Part shown: positions 1 to 8,475 of the stretch, in pieces
Position numbering within the stretch: position 1 is the stretch's first letter
Layout of the letters: each line of letters begins with the position of its first letter
Source: JAJXWB01 sp037044955
GTDB lineage: Bacteria; Pseudomonadota; Alphaproteobacteria; Rhizobiales; Beijerinckiaceae
NCBI GenBank assembly: GCA_037044955.1
Contig: JBAOHX010000002.1
Span: 1,116,001-1,180,000 of the forward strand
DNA length: 64,000 nt
Direction: 5' to 3'
The notes under the pieces: generated by a model
Databases searched by the model: none
What the model was told of the DNA's origin: nothing
The model's input: only the letters and a program-made list of their open reading frames with translations
Position numbers and translations under genes: made by a program

Positions 1-903
1 CAGGCGATCATGTTCGCGCACGACATGATCGCGGGCGGCTCGTTCGACATCATGGCGGCGGGCGGCATGGAGAGCATGTCGAACGCGCCGTACCTGCTGC
101 CCAAGGCGCGCGGCGGCTATCGCCTCGGCCATGACAGGGTGATGGATTCCATGTTCCTCGACGGGCTCGAGGACGCCTACGATCGCGGGCGGCTGATGGG
201 CACGTTCGCCGAAGACGCGGCGCAGTCCTACCAGTTTTCGCGCGAGCAGCAGGACGCCTATGCGATTGCGTCCCTCGAGCGCGCGGTGAAGGCCGGCAAG
301 GACGGGTCCTTCGCGGACGAGATCGCGCCGGTGAAAGTGAAGACGCGCAAGGGCGAGACGACGGTCGCCATCGACGAGCAGCCGGGCAAGGCGCAGATCG
401 ACAAGATCCCGACGTTGAAGCCCGCCTTCCGCGAGGGCGGCACGGTGACGGCGGCGAATTCCTCTTCGATTTCCGACGGCGCCGCCGCCGTGACGATGAT
501 GCGCCGTTCCGAAGCCGAAAAGCGCGGCCTGACGCCGATCGCGACCATCATCGGGCATTCGACCCACGCCTCGACGCCGGGGCTGTTTCCATCGGCGCCG
601 GTCGGTTCGATCAATCGCCTGCTCGGTCGCATCGGCTGGAGCGCGAAGGACGTCGATCTCTGGGAGGTCAACGAGGCCTTCGCCGTCGTCGCTATGATCG
701 CGATGCGCGATCTCGGCATTGCGCACGACAAGATCAACGTGCATGGCGGCGCCTGCGCGCTCGGCCATCCCATCGGCGCCTCCGGCGCGCGCATCGTCGT
801 CACGCTGATCTCGGCGCTGCGCAAATATGGATTGAAGAAAGGCGTCGCCTCGCTGTGCATCGGCGGCGGCGAAGCGACCGCGATCGCGCTGGAGGCCGCA
901 TGA
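1..903 (+). CDS. Acetyl-CoA acyltransferase (thiolase), 3' part
   Basis: Thiolase-family enzyme that joins or cleaves acyl-CoA and acetyl-CoA in beta-oxidation or acetoacetyl-CoA formation. The frame is open from base 1, so the N-terminus with the nucleophilic Cys lies outside the window; about 300 residues are visible. Seen: the NEAFA segment, the GGACALGHPIGASGAR block holding the catalytic His, and the C-terminal CIGGGEA block holding the second catalytic Cys. The stop overlaps the start of the next gene (ATGA), so it is translationally coupled to an acyl-CoA dehydrogenase, which supports a catabolic role. A degradative thiolase cannot be told from a biosynthetic one on this sequence. Confidence 0.93.
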   Translation, partial: QAIMFAHDMIAGGSFDIMAAGGMESMSNAPYLLPKARGGYRLGHDRVMDSMFLDGLEDAYDRGRLMGTFAEDAAQSYQFSREQQDAYAIASLERAVKAGKDGSFADEIAPVKVKTRKGETTVAIDEQPGKAQIDKIPTLKPAFREGGTVTAANSSSISDGAAAVTMMRRSEAEKRGLTPIATIIGHSTHASTPGLFPSAPVGSINRLLGRIGWSAKDVDLWEVNEAFAVVAMIAMRDLGIAHDKINVHGGACALGHPIGASGARIVVTLISALRKYGLKKGVASLCIGGGEATAIALEAA

Positions 904-2036
904 TCCTCTCCGAAGAACAACAGATGGTGCGCGACATGGCGCGCGACTTTTCACGCGAAAAGCTCGCGCCATTCGCTGCGGACTGGGATCGCGAGCATCG
1001 CTTCCCCACCGAGGCGATCGCCGAAATGGCCTCGCTCGGCTTCATGGGCATGAACGTGCCAGTGGAATGGGACGGCGCCGGTCTCGACTACGTCTCCTAC
1101 GCGGCGGCGGTGATCGAAGTGGCGGCCGGCTGCGGCGCCGTCTCGACCATCATGAGCGTGCACAACGGCGTCGGCTGCATGCCGATCCTGAACTACGGCG
1201 ACGACGCCCAGCGCGAGAAATATCTGAAACCCATGGCGCGCGGCGAATGGATCGGCTGCTTCTGCCTGACCGAGCCGGACGCCGGCTCCGACGCCGCCTC
1301 GATCCGCACGCGCGCGCGGCGCGAAGGCGATCACTACGTCATCAACGGCGCGAAGCAGTTCATCACCTCGGGCAAGAACGCCAAGGTCGCGATCATCTTC
1401 GCGGTGACCGATCCGGACAAGGGCAAGGGCGGGCTCTCTGCCTTCATCGTGCCGACGGACACGCCCGGCTTCCGCGTCGAGCGCGTGGAGCTGAAATTGG
1501 GCCAGCATCCCTCCGACACTTGCGCGCTCGTGTTCGAGGACATGCGCGTGCCGGTCGCGCAGCGGCTCGGCGCGGAGGGCATGGGGCTGAAGATCGCGCT
1601 CGCCAATCTCGAGGGCGGGCGCATCGGCATCGCCGCGCAGGCGGTGGGCATGGCGCGCGCGGCCTACGAGGCGGCGCGCGACTATGCGCGCGAGCGCAAG
1701 CAGTTCGGCAAGCCGATCATCGAGCATCAGGCGGTGGGCTTCAAACTCGCCGACATGGCGACGCGGATCGACGCGGCGGAACTGATGGTGATGCGCGCCG
1801 CCGTCCTGAAGGACGCTGGCCTGCCGTGCCTGAAGGAGGCCTCGATGGCGAAGCTCTTCGCCAGCGAGATGGCCGAGCAGGTCTGCTCCGACGCGATCCA
1901 GATTCACGGCGGCTACGGCTATCTCGCCGACTATCCGGTCGAACGCATCTACCGCGACGTGCGCGTGTGCCAGATCTACGAGGGCACGAGCGAGGTGCAG
2001 CGGCTGGTGATTTCGCGCGCGATCGCGGCGGGGTAG
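900..2036 (+). CDS. Acyl-CoA dehydrogenase
   Basis: FAD-dependent acyl-CoA dehydrogenase of 378 residues, introducing the alpha-beta double bond into an acyl-CoA. Visible family blocks: CFCLTEPDAGSDA (flavin/substrate contact), the GAKQFITSG strand, RKQFGKPI, and QIHGGYGYLADYPVERIYRDVR followed by IYEGTSE, which carries the catalytic Glu at the usual C-terminal position. The ATG at 900 overlaps the thiolase stop (ATGA), the clearest start. With the thiolase it forms a two-gene beta-oxidation unit. Substrate chain length or branching is not deducible. Confidence 0.95.
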   Translation: MILSEEQQMVRDMARDFSREKLAPFAADWDREHRFPTEAIAEMASLGFMGMNVPVEWDGAGLDYVSYAAAVIEVAAGCGAVSTIMSVHNGVGCMPILNYGDDAQREKYLKPMARGEWIGCFCLTEPDAGSDAASIRTRARREGDHYVINGAKQFITSGKNAKVAIIFAVTDPDKGKGGLSAFIVPTDTPGFRVERVELKLGQHPSDTCALVFEDMRVPVAQRLGAEGMGLKIALANLEGGRIGIAAQAVGMARAAYEAARDYARERKQFGKPIIEHQAVGFKLADMATRIDAAELMVMRAAVLKDAGLPCLKEASMAKLFASEMAEQVCSDAIQIHGGYGYLADYPVERIYRDVRVCQIYEGTSEVQRLVISRAIAAG

Positions 2037-2047
2037 GATCGTTGCGC

Positions 2048-2142
2048 TGTCATCCCGGACGGCCGAAGGCCGATCCGGGATCCAGCAGCACGGATGCGAC
2101 TTCTGGGTCCCGGCTCTCCGCTTCGCTTCGGCCGGGATGACA
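2048..2142. repeat. Paired-palindrome intergenic repeat, copy 1
   Basis: The element begins TGTCATCCCGG and ends CCGGGATGACA, an exact 11-bp inverted pair. Inside, each half is itself palindromic: one half has CCGGA-GGCCGAAGGCC-ATCCGGG and closes with GATCCAG, and the other opens with CTGGGTCCCGG. It fills the gap between the convergent acyl-CoA dehydrogenase and NAD kinase genes. The same design recurs at 34514-34594 and 47990-48100. Confidence 0.75.
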
Positions 2143-2147
2143 ATCCC

Positions 2148-2943
2148 TCACGCCCCGAACTGCTCGCGCAGAATCCGCTCTTCCATGGAATGGCCGGGGT
2201 CGTGCAGCAGCGTCAGGCCGACCGCGTGGTCCATGGCGACCTCGACGCGCGCGACCTTGCGGAATTCGGCATGGTCGGCGACGGCCGCGACCGGGCGCTT
2301 GTCGGCTTCCAGCACTTCGATCACGACCTTGGCGCGATCGGGTAGCAGCGCGCCGCGCCAGCGGCGCGGGCGGAAGGCGGAGATCGGGGTCAGCGCCATC
2401 AGGGGCGCGCCGAGCGGCAGGATCGGGCCGTTGACCGAGAGATTGTAGGCGGTCGAGCCGGCGGGCGTGGCGACCAGCAGGCCGTCGGACACCAGTTCCT
2501 CCAGCCGCGTCTGGCCGTCGATGGCGATGCGCAGTTTCGCCGCCTGGTGGGTCTGGCGCAGCATCGAGACTTCGTTGATGGCGCGCGCCTCGCTGCGTTT
2601 CGCCGTCGTTGGTCGTCACGCGCATGACGAGGGGATGCACGACCGAACTGGTCGCCGCAGCCAATCGCTCCAGCAGGCCATCCTCGCGGAAATCGTTCAT
2701 GAGGAAGCCGACCGAGCCGCGGTTCATGCCGAACACCGGCAGGTTGCGGCCCATCAGCTTGTGCAGCGTCTGGATCATCAGCCCGTCGCCGCCGAGGGCG
2801 ATGACGACATCGGCCTTTTCGAGCGGGCTCTCGCCGTAAAGCGCAATCAGGCGCGCGCGCGCCGCTTCGGCGTCCGGAACGCCGGAGGAGAGATAGGCGA
2901 GGCGCTGGAGAGGGCGCGAGGCGACCGGACTGGTGGGCGGCAT
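2148..2943 (-). CDS. nadK: NAD kinase (one frame break)
   Basis: ATP-dependent NAD kinase making NADP. The N-terminal part (from 2943) has the diagnostic GGDG motif in VVIALGGDGLMIQTLH and the NRGSVGFL segment. The C-terminal part, in another frame, has EVSMLRQTHQ, DGLLVATPAGSTAYNLSVNGPI and PISAFRPR, the expected substrate-binding region. The break lies near 2595, where one extra base (+ strand G) separates ...TNDGET from SEARAINEV. Removing it gives 264 residues, the usual length for rhizobial NAD kinases. The gene is essential in most bacteria, so a sequencing or consensus error is the likelier cause. Confidence 0.9.
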
Positions 2944-3013
2944 GATCCTGCTCGTTCTGGCGCCCTTGTAGGCTCTCGCCGCGCCTCGCGGTAGTGGCCG
3001 TTCGGATAGGCGA

Positions 3014-3681
3014 TCAGATGAAGCGCGCGATCTCGTCCAGCGGCTTCTTGGAAATGGCCGGCACGCGGCAGTCCGGCGCGGGCTTGCCGACCACGAGCAG
3101 GACGATGGCCTTCTCGTTGTCCGGCCGGCCGCAGATCTCGTTGAGGAAGCCCATGGGCGAGGGCGTATGGGTCAGCGTCGCCAGCCCCGCCTCGTGCAGG
3201 GCGGCGATGAGGAAGCCGGTGGCGATGCCGACCGATTCCAGCGCGTAATAATGTTTCACGCGCTTGCTGTCCGGCCCCCAGCCCCAGCGCTGCATGAAGA
3301 TGGCGATCAGCCAGGGCGCGGTTTCCAGAAACGGCTTTTCCCAGTCCGTGCCGAGCGGCGCGAGAGCCTCCAGCCATTCCGCGCCGGCGCGCCCGTCGTA
3401 GAAGGCCTTTTCTTCCTCTTCCGCCGCCTGGCGGATGCGCGCCTTCACGGCCGGGTCGGAGATGGCGACGAAGGTCCAGGGCTGCTGGTTCGCGCCCGAT
3501 GGCGCCGAGCCGGCGGCGAGGATCGCCTGCTCGATGATTTCTCGCGGCAACCGGCTCGAGCTGAGAAATCGCGCACGGTGCGCCGCTTGCGCAGGCGTTT
3601 GGCGAAAGCCTCCAGCCGCGCGCGGCTCTCGTCGGGCGAAATCGCCTCGAAAGCCAGCGGCACGGTGGGATGATCGCTCAT
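3014..3681 (-). CDS. Nitroreductase-family protein (one frame break)
   Basis: FMN-dependent nitroreductase-fold oxidoreductase. Visible: the N-terminal RKRRTVRDFS, the SAPSGANQQPWTFVAISDP FMN-contact block, and the C-terminal NEKAIVLLVVGKPAPDCRVP segment. The ATG at 3681 overlaps the stop of the upstream thioesterase (ATGA). The frame changes near 3560; unlike most breaks here, this one looks like one missing base (or two extra). Restored length is 222 residues. The length and the N-terminal pattern resemble BluB-like and dehalogenase-like nitroreductases, but no substrate can be assigned. Confidence 0.85.
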
Positions 3682-4596
3682 TCCTCGTCCGCGCCCGGCG
3701 TGGACCGCAGCATGAAATGGCCGAAGGCCGAGGCGATCGGCTTGGTCGGGATCGTCCTGCCAGGCCTGCGCCTCGAAGGCGACGACGCGGCGGCCCTGCT
3801 TGACGATCGAGGCTCTCGCGTAAGTGTCGAGCGCGCGGCCGGAGCGCAGGTAATTGATGGTCAGGCCGATCGGCTTCGGCGGGCGCGCGACGCCGAGTTC
3901 GCGCGTCAGGCTGATGATCGCCGTCGTCTCGAGGAACGCGCCGGTCATGCCGCCGTGGATCGCCGGCAGGATGGGATTGCCGATGATGCGTTCGCGAAAA
4001 CGGCATGACCGGAATGCCGTCCGCGCCGACGCGGATGCCGAGGCAGCGCGCGAACGGGCTGTTGGCGAAGAGGCCGGTCGGGTCTTCCGGCGCGTCGAGC
4101 GGCGGCGGCACGCGATAGTCGCGTCGGCTTGTCGCGCAGCATGTTGGTGCGGTTGGCGCCGGCCATGAAGCAGGCGGTGGCGGTGGCGACCGGCTCGTCT
4201 TCCGATTCCTGATAGGCGGTGGCGCGCACGAAGGCGATGGAGCGCGTGACGCGATAGCAGACCGCGTGCGCCTTGATGTCGAGGCCGGGCGTCGCCGGCT
4301 TCTGGTAGTCGATGCGCAGGTCGAGCGTGGCGATGGCGCGGCGTGCCGTCGAGCGCGAGCTGGACCGCCATGCCGCAGCTCTCGTCGAGCATGGCCGTGA
4401 CCACGCCGCCGTGCAGCACGCCGGTCTCGGTATCGCCGACGAAGACGGGCCGGTAGGGCAGGCTCGCCCAGGCTTCGCCCGGCTCGGCGCGATCGAGCTT
4501 CAGGCCGCTGAGGTAGCCGTAGACGGAGCGGCGCTTGTGGACCGCCTTCGCCAGTTCCTCGAACGGCATCGGCTGGGGACTTGAGGTATCGGACAT
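3678..4596 (-). CDS. Tandem double-hotdog PaaI-type thioesterase (four frame breaks)
   Basis: Two PaaI-like hotdog domains follow one another. The first has the signature GVLHGGVVTAMLDESCGMAVQ, then ATLDLRIDYQKPA and the MAGANRTNMLRDKP tail. The second has NSPFARCLGIRV, then NPILPAIHGGMTGAFLETTAIISL and LTINYLRSGRALDTYARA. Frame breaks lie near 4339, 4121, 3998 and 3745, each explained by one extra base. Without them the gene is 304 codons, reads straight from domain one into domain two, and ends at a TGA overlapping the nitroreductase ATG. Two separate 150-aa genes are the alternative (a GTG at 4111 could start the second), but no stop separates them. Predicted role: acyl-CoA thioester hydrolysis. 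Confidence 0.8.
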
Positions 4597-4637
4597 GGCG
4601 ACCCTTCTAGCCGAAGGCTGCGCGGCGACCAAGGCGT

Positions 4638-5475
4638 TCAGTCCGTCGGCGCGAGCAGGACCGGACAGCGCGAGGCGCGCAGCACGCGCTCGGCGATGGA
4701 GCCGCGCACGGCCGCCATGAAGCCGTGGCGGCGCATGACGGGCATGCAGACGAGATCGACGCCCAGGCGAGCCTGCGCGGCGAGGATCTCCTCGACGACG
4801 GGCCCCGTCGCGGCATGGACGCGAAACGCGGCGCGACCCGACGCGCCTTCCGGCCGCCCAAGCCCGTGCGGGACGCTCGCGCCCGCATGCAGCAGATGGA
4901 TTTCCGGCGTCGCCTCGCCGAACAATTCGCACAGCGAAAGGGCCGTATCGATCGCCCGCGTCGCCGGCACGCGCTCCGACACCGGCAGGAGAATCGATTT
5001 CAATCGCACCTTGCCCGTGTCCGTCGAAACGAACCCGCCGCCGTCGCGATGGACGCAGAGCGCGAGGCCGCCCGTCGAGCGGACGATGTCCTCGGCGATC
5101 GAATCCTGGAAAATGTCCGGGCACGCCGGCCCGGTCGGCGAGGCTCAGCACCATGAGGTCGGGGCGCGCCGCCTCGATTGCGGCGAGAATCCCGGCGCGC
5201 GGGCTCGCGTTCCACACGAGCTGCTTGTCGATGGTCAGGCCGAGCCGCGCGGCGACCGTCTGCTCGCTCTCGTCGCCGGAGATCAGGCCCCAGCTCGCGA
5301 GCGTCGTGCGCATCCGCGGAAACGGATCGAAATTCGGCGTTTCGTGCGGCGCGTGCACATGGACGAGACGCAATTCGCCACGCGCGGCCAGCGCGATGCG
5401 CAGCGCATGGGCGAAGGCGTCCTGCGCGCCGGAAAAGCTCGTGGGATGGAAAACGGAACGAAAAATGTGCGGCAT
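4638..5475 (-). CDS. Universal stress protein, two Usp domains (one frame break)
   Basis: Two tandem UspA-like domains, 278 residues once one extra base near 5119 is removed. Domain one starts MPHIFRSVFHPTSFS and contains LRIALAARGELRLVHVHAP and PDLMVLSLADRAGVPDIF. Domain two begins RLKSILLPVSERVPATRAIDTALSL and ends GVDLVCMPVMRRHGF...GSIAERVLRASRCPVLLAPTD, with the typical G-S-(x)-A-E-x-V-L-R-x-x-x-C-P-V-L nucleotide-binding tail. The ATG at 5475 fits the family start; an upstream in-frame start at 5517 is possible. Usp proteins act in the cytoplasm under stress or starvation; nothing here narrows the role. Confidence 0.85.
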
Positions 5476-5545
5476 GTCCCCTGGCTCGAGGACAACGGCG
5501 CCTCGCGGCCCAAGCATGCCCGTGTGGCCATCGGTCTACAAGCGA

Positions 5546-5758
5546 TGCCGCGCAGAACAAATCGAACGGCGGAGTCTTTTCGGCGGGCGGAAATCGTCGC
5601 CGCCCTTTGCGCGCGATCTTCTGATCGTATTCCATCTCATCGCCTTCGAGCCCGCGTCGGCCGTCCGGCCTCTGCCCGGGACAGGCAAAGCCGAGAGGCG
5701 GAATGTCGAGGGCGACGCCATCGTACGCCCGCGCGCCCACGTTCCCGCGCCTTTCGGC
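5546..5758 (-). pseudogene. Decayed partial copy of the neighbouring 343-aa gene
   Basis: The minus-strand translation of this stretch aligns with residues about 119-186 of the intact gene at 6185-7216. Shared blocks include PLGF.C, PDG..GLEG, EYD..IA, RF..AE and PPFD, in the same order and spacing. Outside the block the similarity fades, no start context is visible, and the frame runs on into the Usp gene. I read it as the remnant of a tandem duplication. A very divergent short gene is the alternative. Confidence 0.6.
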
Positions 5759-5786
5759 CGGATCATGATTCAATCGAGGGCCGGGA

Positions 5787-5830
5787 CTGATGTCGCCGGT
5801 ATCTATTGTTTTGTGTGCCGGCGACATCAG
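5787..5830. other. 13-bp perfect inverted repeat (hairpin)
   Basis: CTGATGTCGCCGG at 5787-5799 pairs exactly with CCGGCGACATCAG at 5818-5830 across an AT-rich 18-nt loop. It sits at the upstream edge of the decayed gene copy. There is no clear T-tract on either side, so it may be an operator-like site, a repeat edge or a weak terminator. Confidence 0.5.
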
Positions 5831-6184
5831 CCCCGACGCGGCGACTTTTGGGTCCTGCGCTCCGCGCTTCAACGAAGGGTTTTCGCGAACAGCCCTGCGA
5901 CAGGCCGTTCGCTCGATCCTCCATCCCCAGCGAGCTCCTCGCAGACGGGTCGTAATGCCCGACGGGCGGACTTGGCAAAACCCTCCCGGACCGCGCGGTT
6001 CGGTCGACCGCACGGCGCAGGCGCCGCTCCCCATCCACACACCAGGACCGCTCCGGATGCATCCTCGGCGGATAGGGATCAGGCGAAGAAATCATGAAAT
6101 AGGAAAATAGTCAAGGGGCGATCAGCATGCAAAGCCGGGACCGCCGGCCGCCGCTTCCGACGCGACTTACCTGCCGAAGATCGA
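5831..6184. other. Gap with no recognisable gene
   Basis: This stretch between the decayed fragment and the intact minus-strand gene holds no frame with a recognisable product. Short open frames are present on both strands but look like GC-rich background. It may contain more of the decayed duplicate beyond the range I can recognise by eye. Confidence 0.4.
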
Positions 6185-7216
6185 CTACGATGCCTTCGGC
6201 CCGACCCGAAACTCGAACCGCTGTCCCTCGACCCGCGCATCCCACTCCAGAAACCGGTCGTGCGCGGCGAGGCAGCCGGCCCACAACCCGTTCCAGATGT
6301 CGAAGGAATGGCGATGCAGCGGCGCGATCCCGCGCATCAGCCGCCAGCCGGCCTGCGTGAGGCGGATCGTTTCGCCGTCGTTTTCGCGCCCGCAAGCCTC
6401 GTCGCCGGCCAGAGCCATCGCGACGAAGAAATCGGCGAAGGCGCCTGCGCCTGCGCCCGTCTGCCCGAGTTGCGCGCGGCATTCGTCGTAGAAATGCATG
6501 CCGACGAGCCGCGCCGCGCCGCCGACGAGCCATTGCGCGTCCTGCGGGCCGAAAAGGTCGATCGCTTCGGGAATGAGCGAGCGGACGTATTCCATCGTGT
6601 AATTTCGCGCAGCCTTATCCAATCGGGCTTGCGGCCAGGTCGCGCTGGCGAGTTTCGGCGCCCTGGCCGGATCGAACGGCGGCGCCTCCTCGGCGCGCGA
6701 GAATCGCAGGCGGTCCTCCGGCGCGATGTCGTGGTCGTATTCGATGTAATAGCCCTCGAGCCCGTCCTGGCCGTCCGGCGTCTGCTTGGTGCAGACGAAG
6801 CCGAGGCGCGGATTGCCGAGGGTGACGCCATTGTGCGCGTGCCAGCCGCGCAGCACCGCGCGCGACATGTCGCCGGTGACGCCGCAGATCGCCGTCCCTT
6901 CCCAGATCCAGCGCGGCGGGGCGTAGCGCACCCAGGCCTTGCGATCGCTCTCGGGCATGTATTCGACGCGCACGCCGCCGATCTGGTTGGAGAGATAATG
7001 ATATTGCGCGCAGGCGACCGCGTGCGGCAGGCCGCTCAGGCCGAGTTTTTCCAGGCCGGGCAGGAAGGTCGCCAGATGCTGGCGGCGGAAGATGCGGAAC
7101 AGCAGCTCCGACGCCGCATCCGAGCCGCGCCGCGAGGCGACGCGCAGCAGCGAGCCGGTGAGAAAGGCGTGATAGAGGCGCGACAGCGCGCGCCAGCCTG
7201 CATTGACGTCATTCAT
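6185..7216 (-). CDS. Unrecognised 343-aa protein
   Basis: I do not recognise this family. The protein looks soluble: no signal peptide and no convincing membrane helix, though the N-terminal third is rich in hydrophobic and Arg residues (RIFRRQHLATFLPGL). A Trp/Tyr-rich middle (VRYAPPRWIWEGTAICGVTGDMSRAVLRGWHAHNG) leads to the segment duplicated in the fragment at 5546-5758. The C-terminal half is helical and acidic and ends in an FEFRVGP strand. It is transcribed away from a divergent CoA-transferase gene with a gap of about 60 bp, so the two may share a control region. No function is offered. Confidence 0.75.
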   Translation of the reverse strand: MNDVNAGWRALSRLYHAFLTGSLLRVASRRGSDAASELLFRIFRRQHLATFLPGLEKLGLSGLPHAVACAQYHYLSNQIGGVRVEYMPESDRKAWVRYAPPRWIWEGTAICGVTGDMSRAVLRGWHAHNGVTLGNPRLGFVCTKQTPDGQDGLEGYYIEYDHDIAPEDRLRFSRAEEAPPFDPARAPKLASATWPQARLDKAARNYTMEYVRSLIPEAIDLFGPQDAQWLVGGAARLVGMHFYDECRAQLGQTGAGAGAFADFFVAMALAGDEACGRENDGETIRLTQAGWRLMRGIAPLHRHSFDIWNGLWAGCLAAHDRFLEWDARVEGQRFEFRVGPKAS

Positions 7217-7278
7217 TTTGGCCTGCTGTCCTCCCGGCGCGCACAGGATAGACTGAGCCTACAACAAGACAAATCAGG

Positions 7279-8475
7279 GTGGGACGCTTGGGCGGCATAT
7301 TGGAAGGCATTCGCGTGCTCGATTTCGGGCGCTACATCGCCGGCCCCTATTGCGCGACGCTGCTCGCGGAATTCGGCGCCGACGTGATCCGCGTCGAGCG
7401 GCGCAGCGGCAGCGAGGATCGCTACGTGACGCCGGTCGGCGACGATGGCGCGGGCGCGCTGTTCCTTCAGGTCAACCGCAACAAGAAGAGCGTGACGCTC
7501 GATCCCGATGCGGCCGGAAGGGCAGGAGGTATTGAAGAAGCTGGTGGCGACCGCCGACGTCGTGGTCGCCAACCTGCCGGCGCAGACGCTCGCCGCGATG
7601 AAGCTCGACTACGAATCGCTCTGCGCGATCAAGCCGGACATCATCCTCACGACAGCCAACGCCTTCGGCGATACGGGGCCGTGGTCCGACCGCGTCGGCT
7701 TCGACGGCGTGGGGCAGGTGATGTCGGGCGCGGTCTACATGACGGGCGATGGCGATCCGCCGTTTCGCGCGGCGGTCAATTACGTCGATTTCGGCACCGC
7801 GCTGCATTGCGCCTTCGGCACGCTTGCCGCGCTGATGGAGCGGCAGAAGTCCGGCAAGGGCCAGATCGTGCAGGGCGCGCTGCTGGCGACCGCGCTCTCC
7901 TTCACCAATGCGACGCTGATCGAGCAGGCGGTGATCGCCGCAAACCGCGTTCCGACAGGCAATCGCGGCCAGACGACCGCGCCCTCCGACATCTATCGCG
8001 CAAAGGATGGCTGGGTGCTGTGCCAGGTGACCGGGCAACCGTTGTTCGATCGCTGGGCGAAGCTGATGGGCGAAGATCACTGGCTGAGCGATCCGCGCTT
8101 TGCCGACGATCTCAAGCGCGGCGAGAACGGGCCTGTCGATCAGCGAGCGCATGGGCCGCTGGTGCGCCGAGCGCACGACGCAGGACGCCGTCGACACGCT
8201 GGCGCGCGCGAAAATTCCGGCGGCGCCGGTGCTGAGCCCGCAGCAGGCGCTCGACCATCCGCATGTGCAGGCGGGCGGTTTTTTGCAGGCGATGGATTAT
8301 CCGGGCCTGCCGCGCCCGGCGCCGGTCTCGCGCGTCGCGCTCAAACTGTCGCGCACGCCGGGCGAGATACACGATCGCGCGCCGCTGCTCGGCGAGCACA
8401 CGAACGAGGTGCTGGGCATCGCTCGGTTACGACGAGAGCGCCATCGCCGCGTTGCGTGAGAAAGGCGTGGTCTGA
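7279..8475 (+). CDS. Class III (CaiB/BaiF/Frc-type) CoA-transferase (three frame breaks)
   Basis: Family III CoA-transferase moving CoA between carboxylic acids. N-terminal ILEGIRVLDFGRYIAGPYCATLLAEFGADVIRVE is the classic family start. GDTGPWSDRVGFDGVGQVMSG, containing the segment before the fold's active region, and the C-terminal KIPAAPVLSPQQALDHPHVQ are also typical. Frame breaks near 7510, 8130 and 8418 each fit one extra base; corrected length is 397 residues, normal for the family. The start is GTG at 7279, or TTG at 7288 with GGGTGG as ribosome site. The stop abuts the ATG of the cyclase gene, so the two are probably cotranscribed. The substrate is unknown. Confidence 0.87.
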
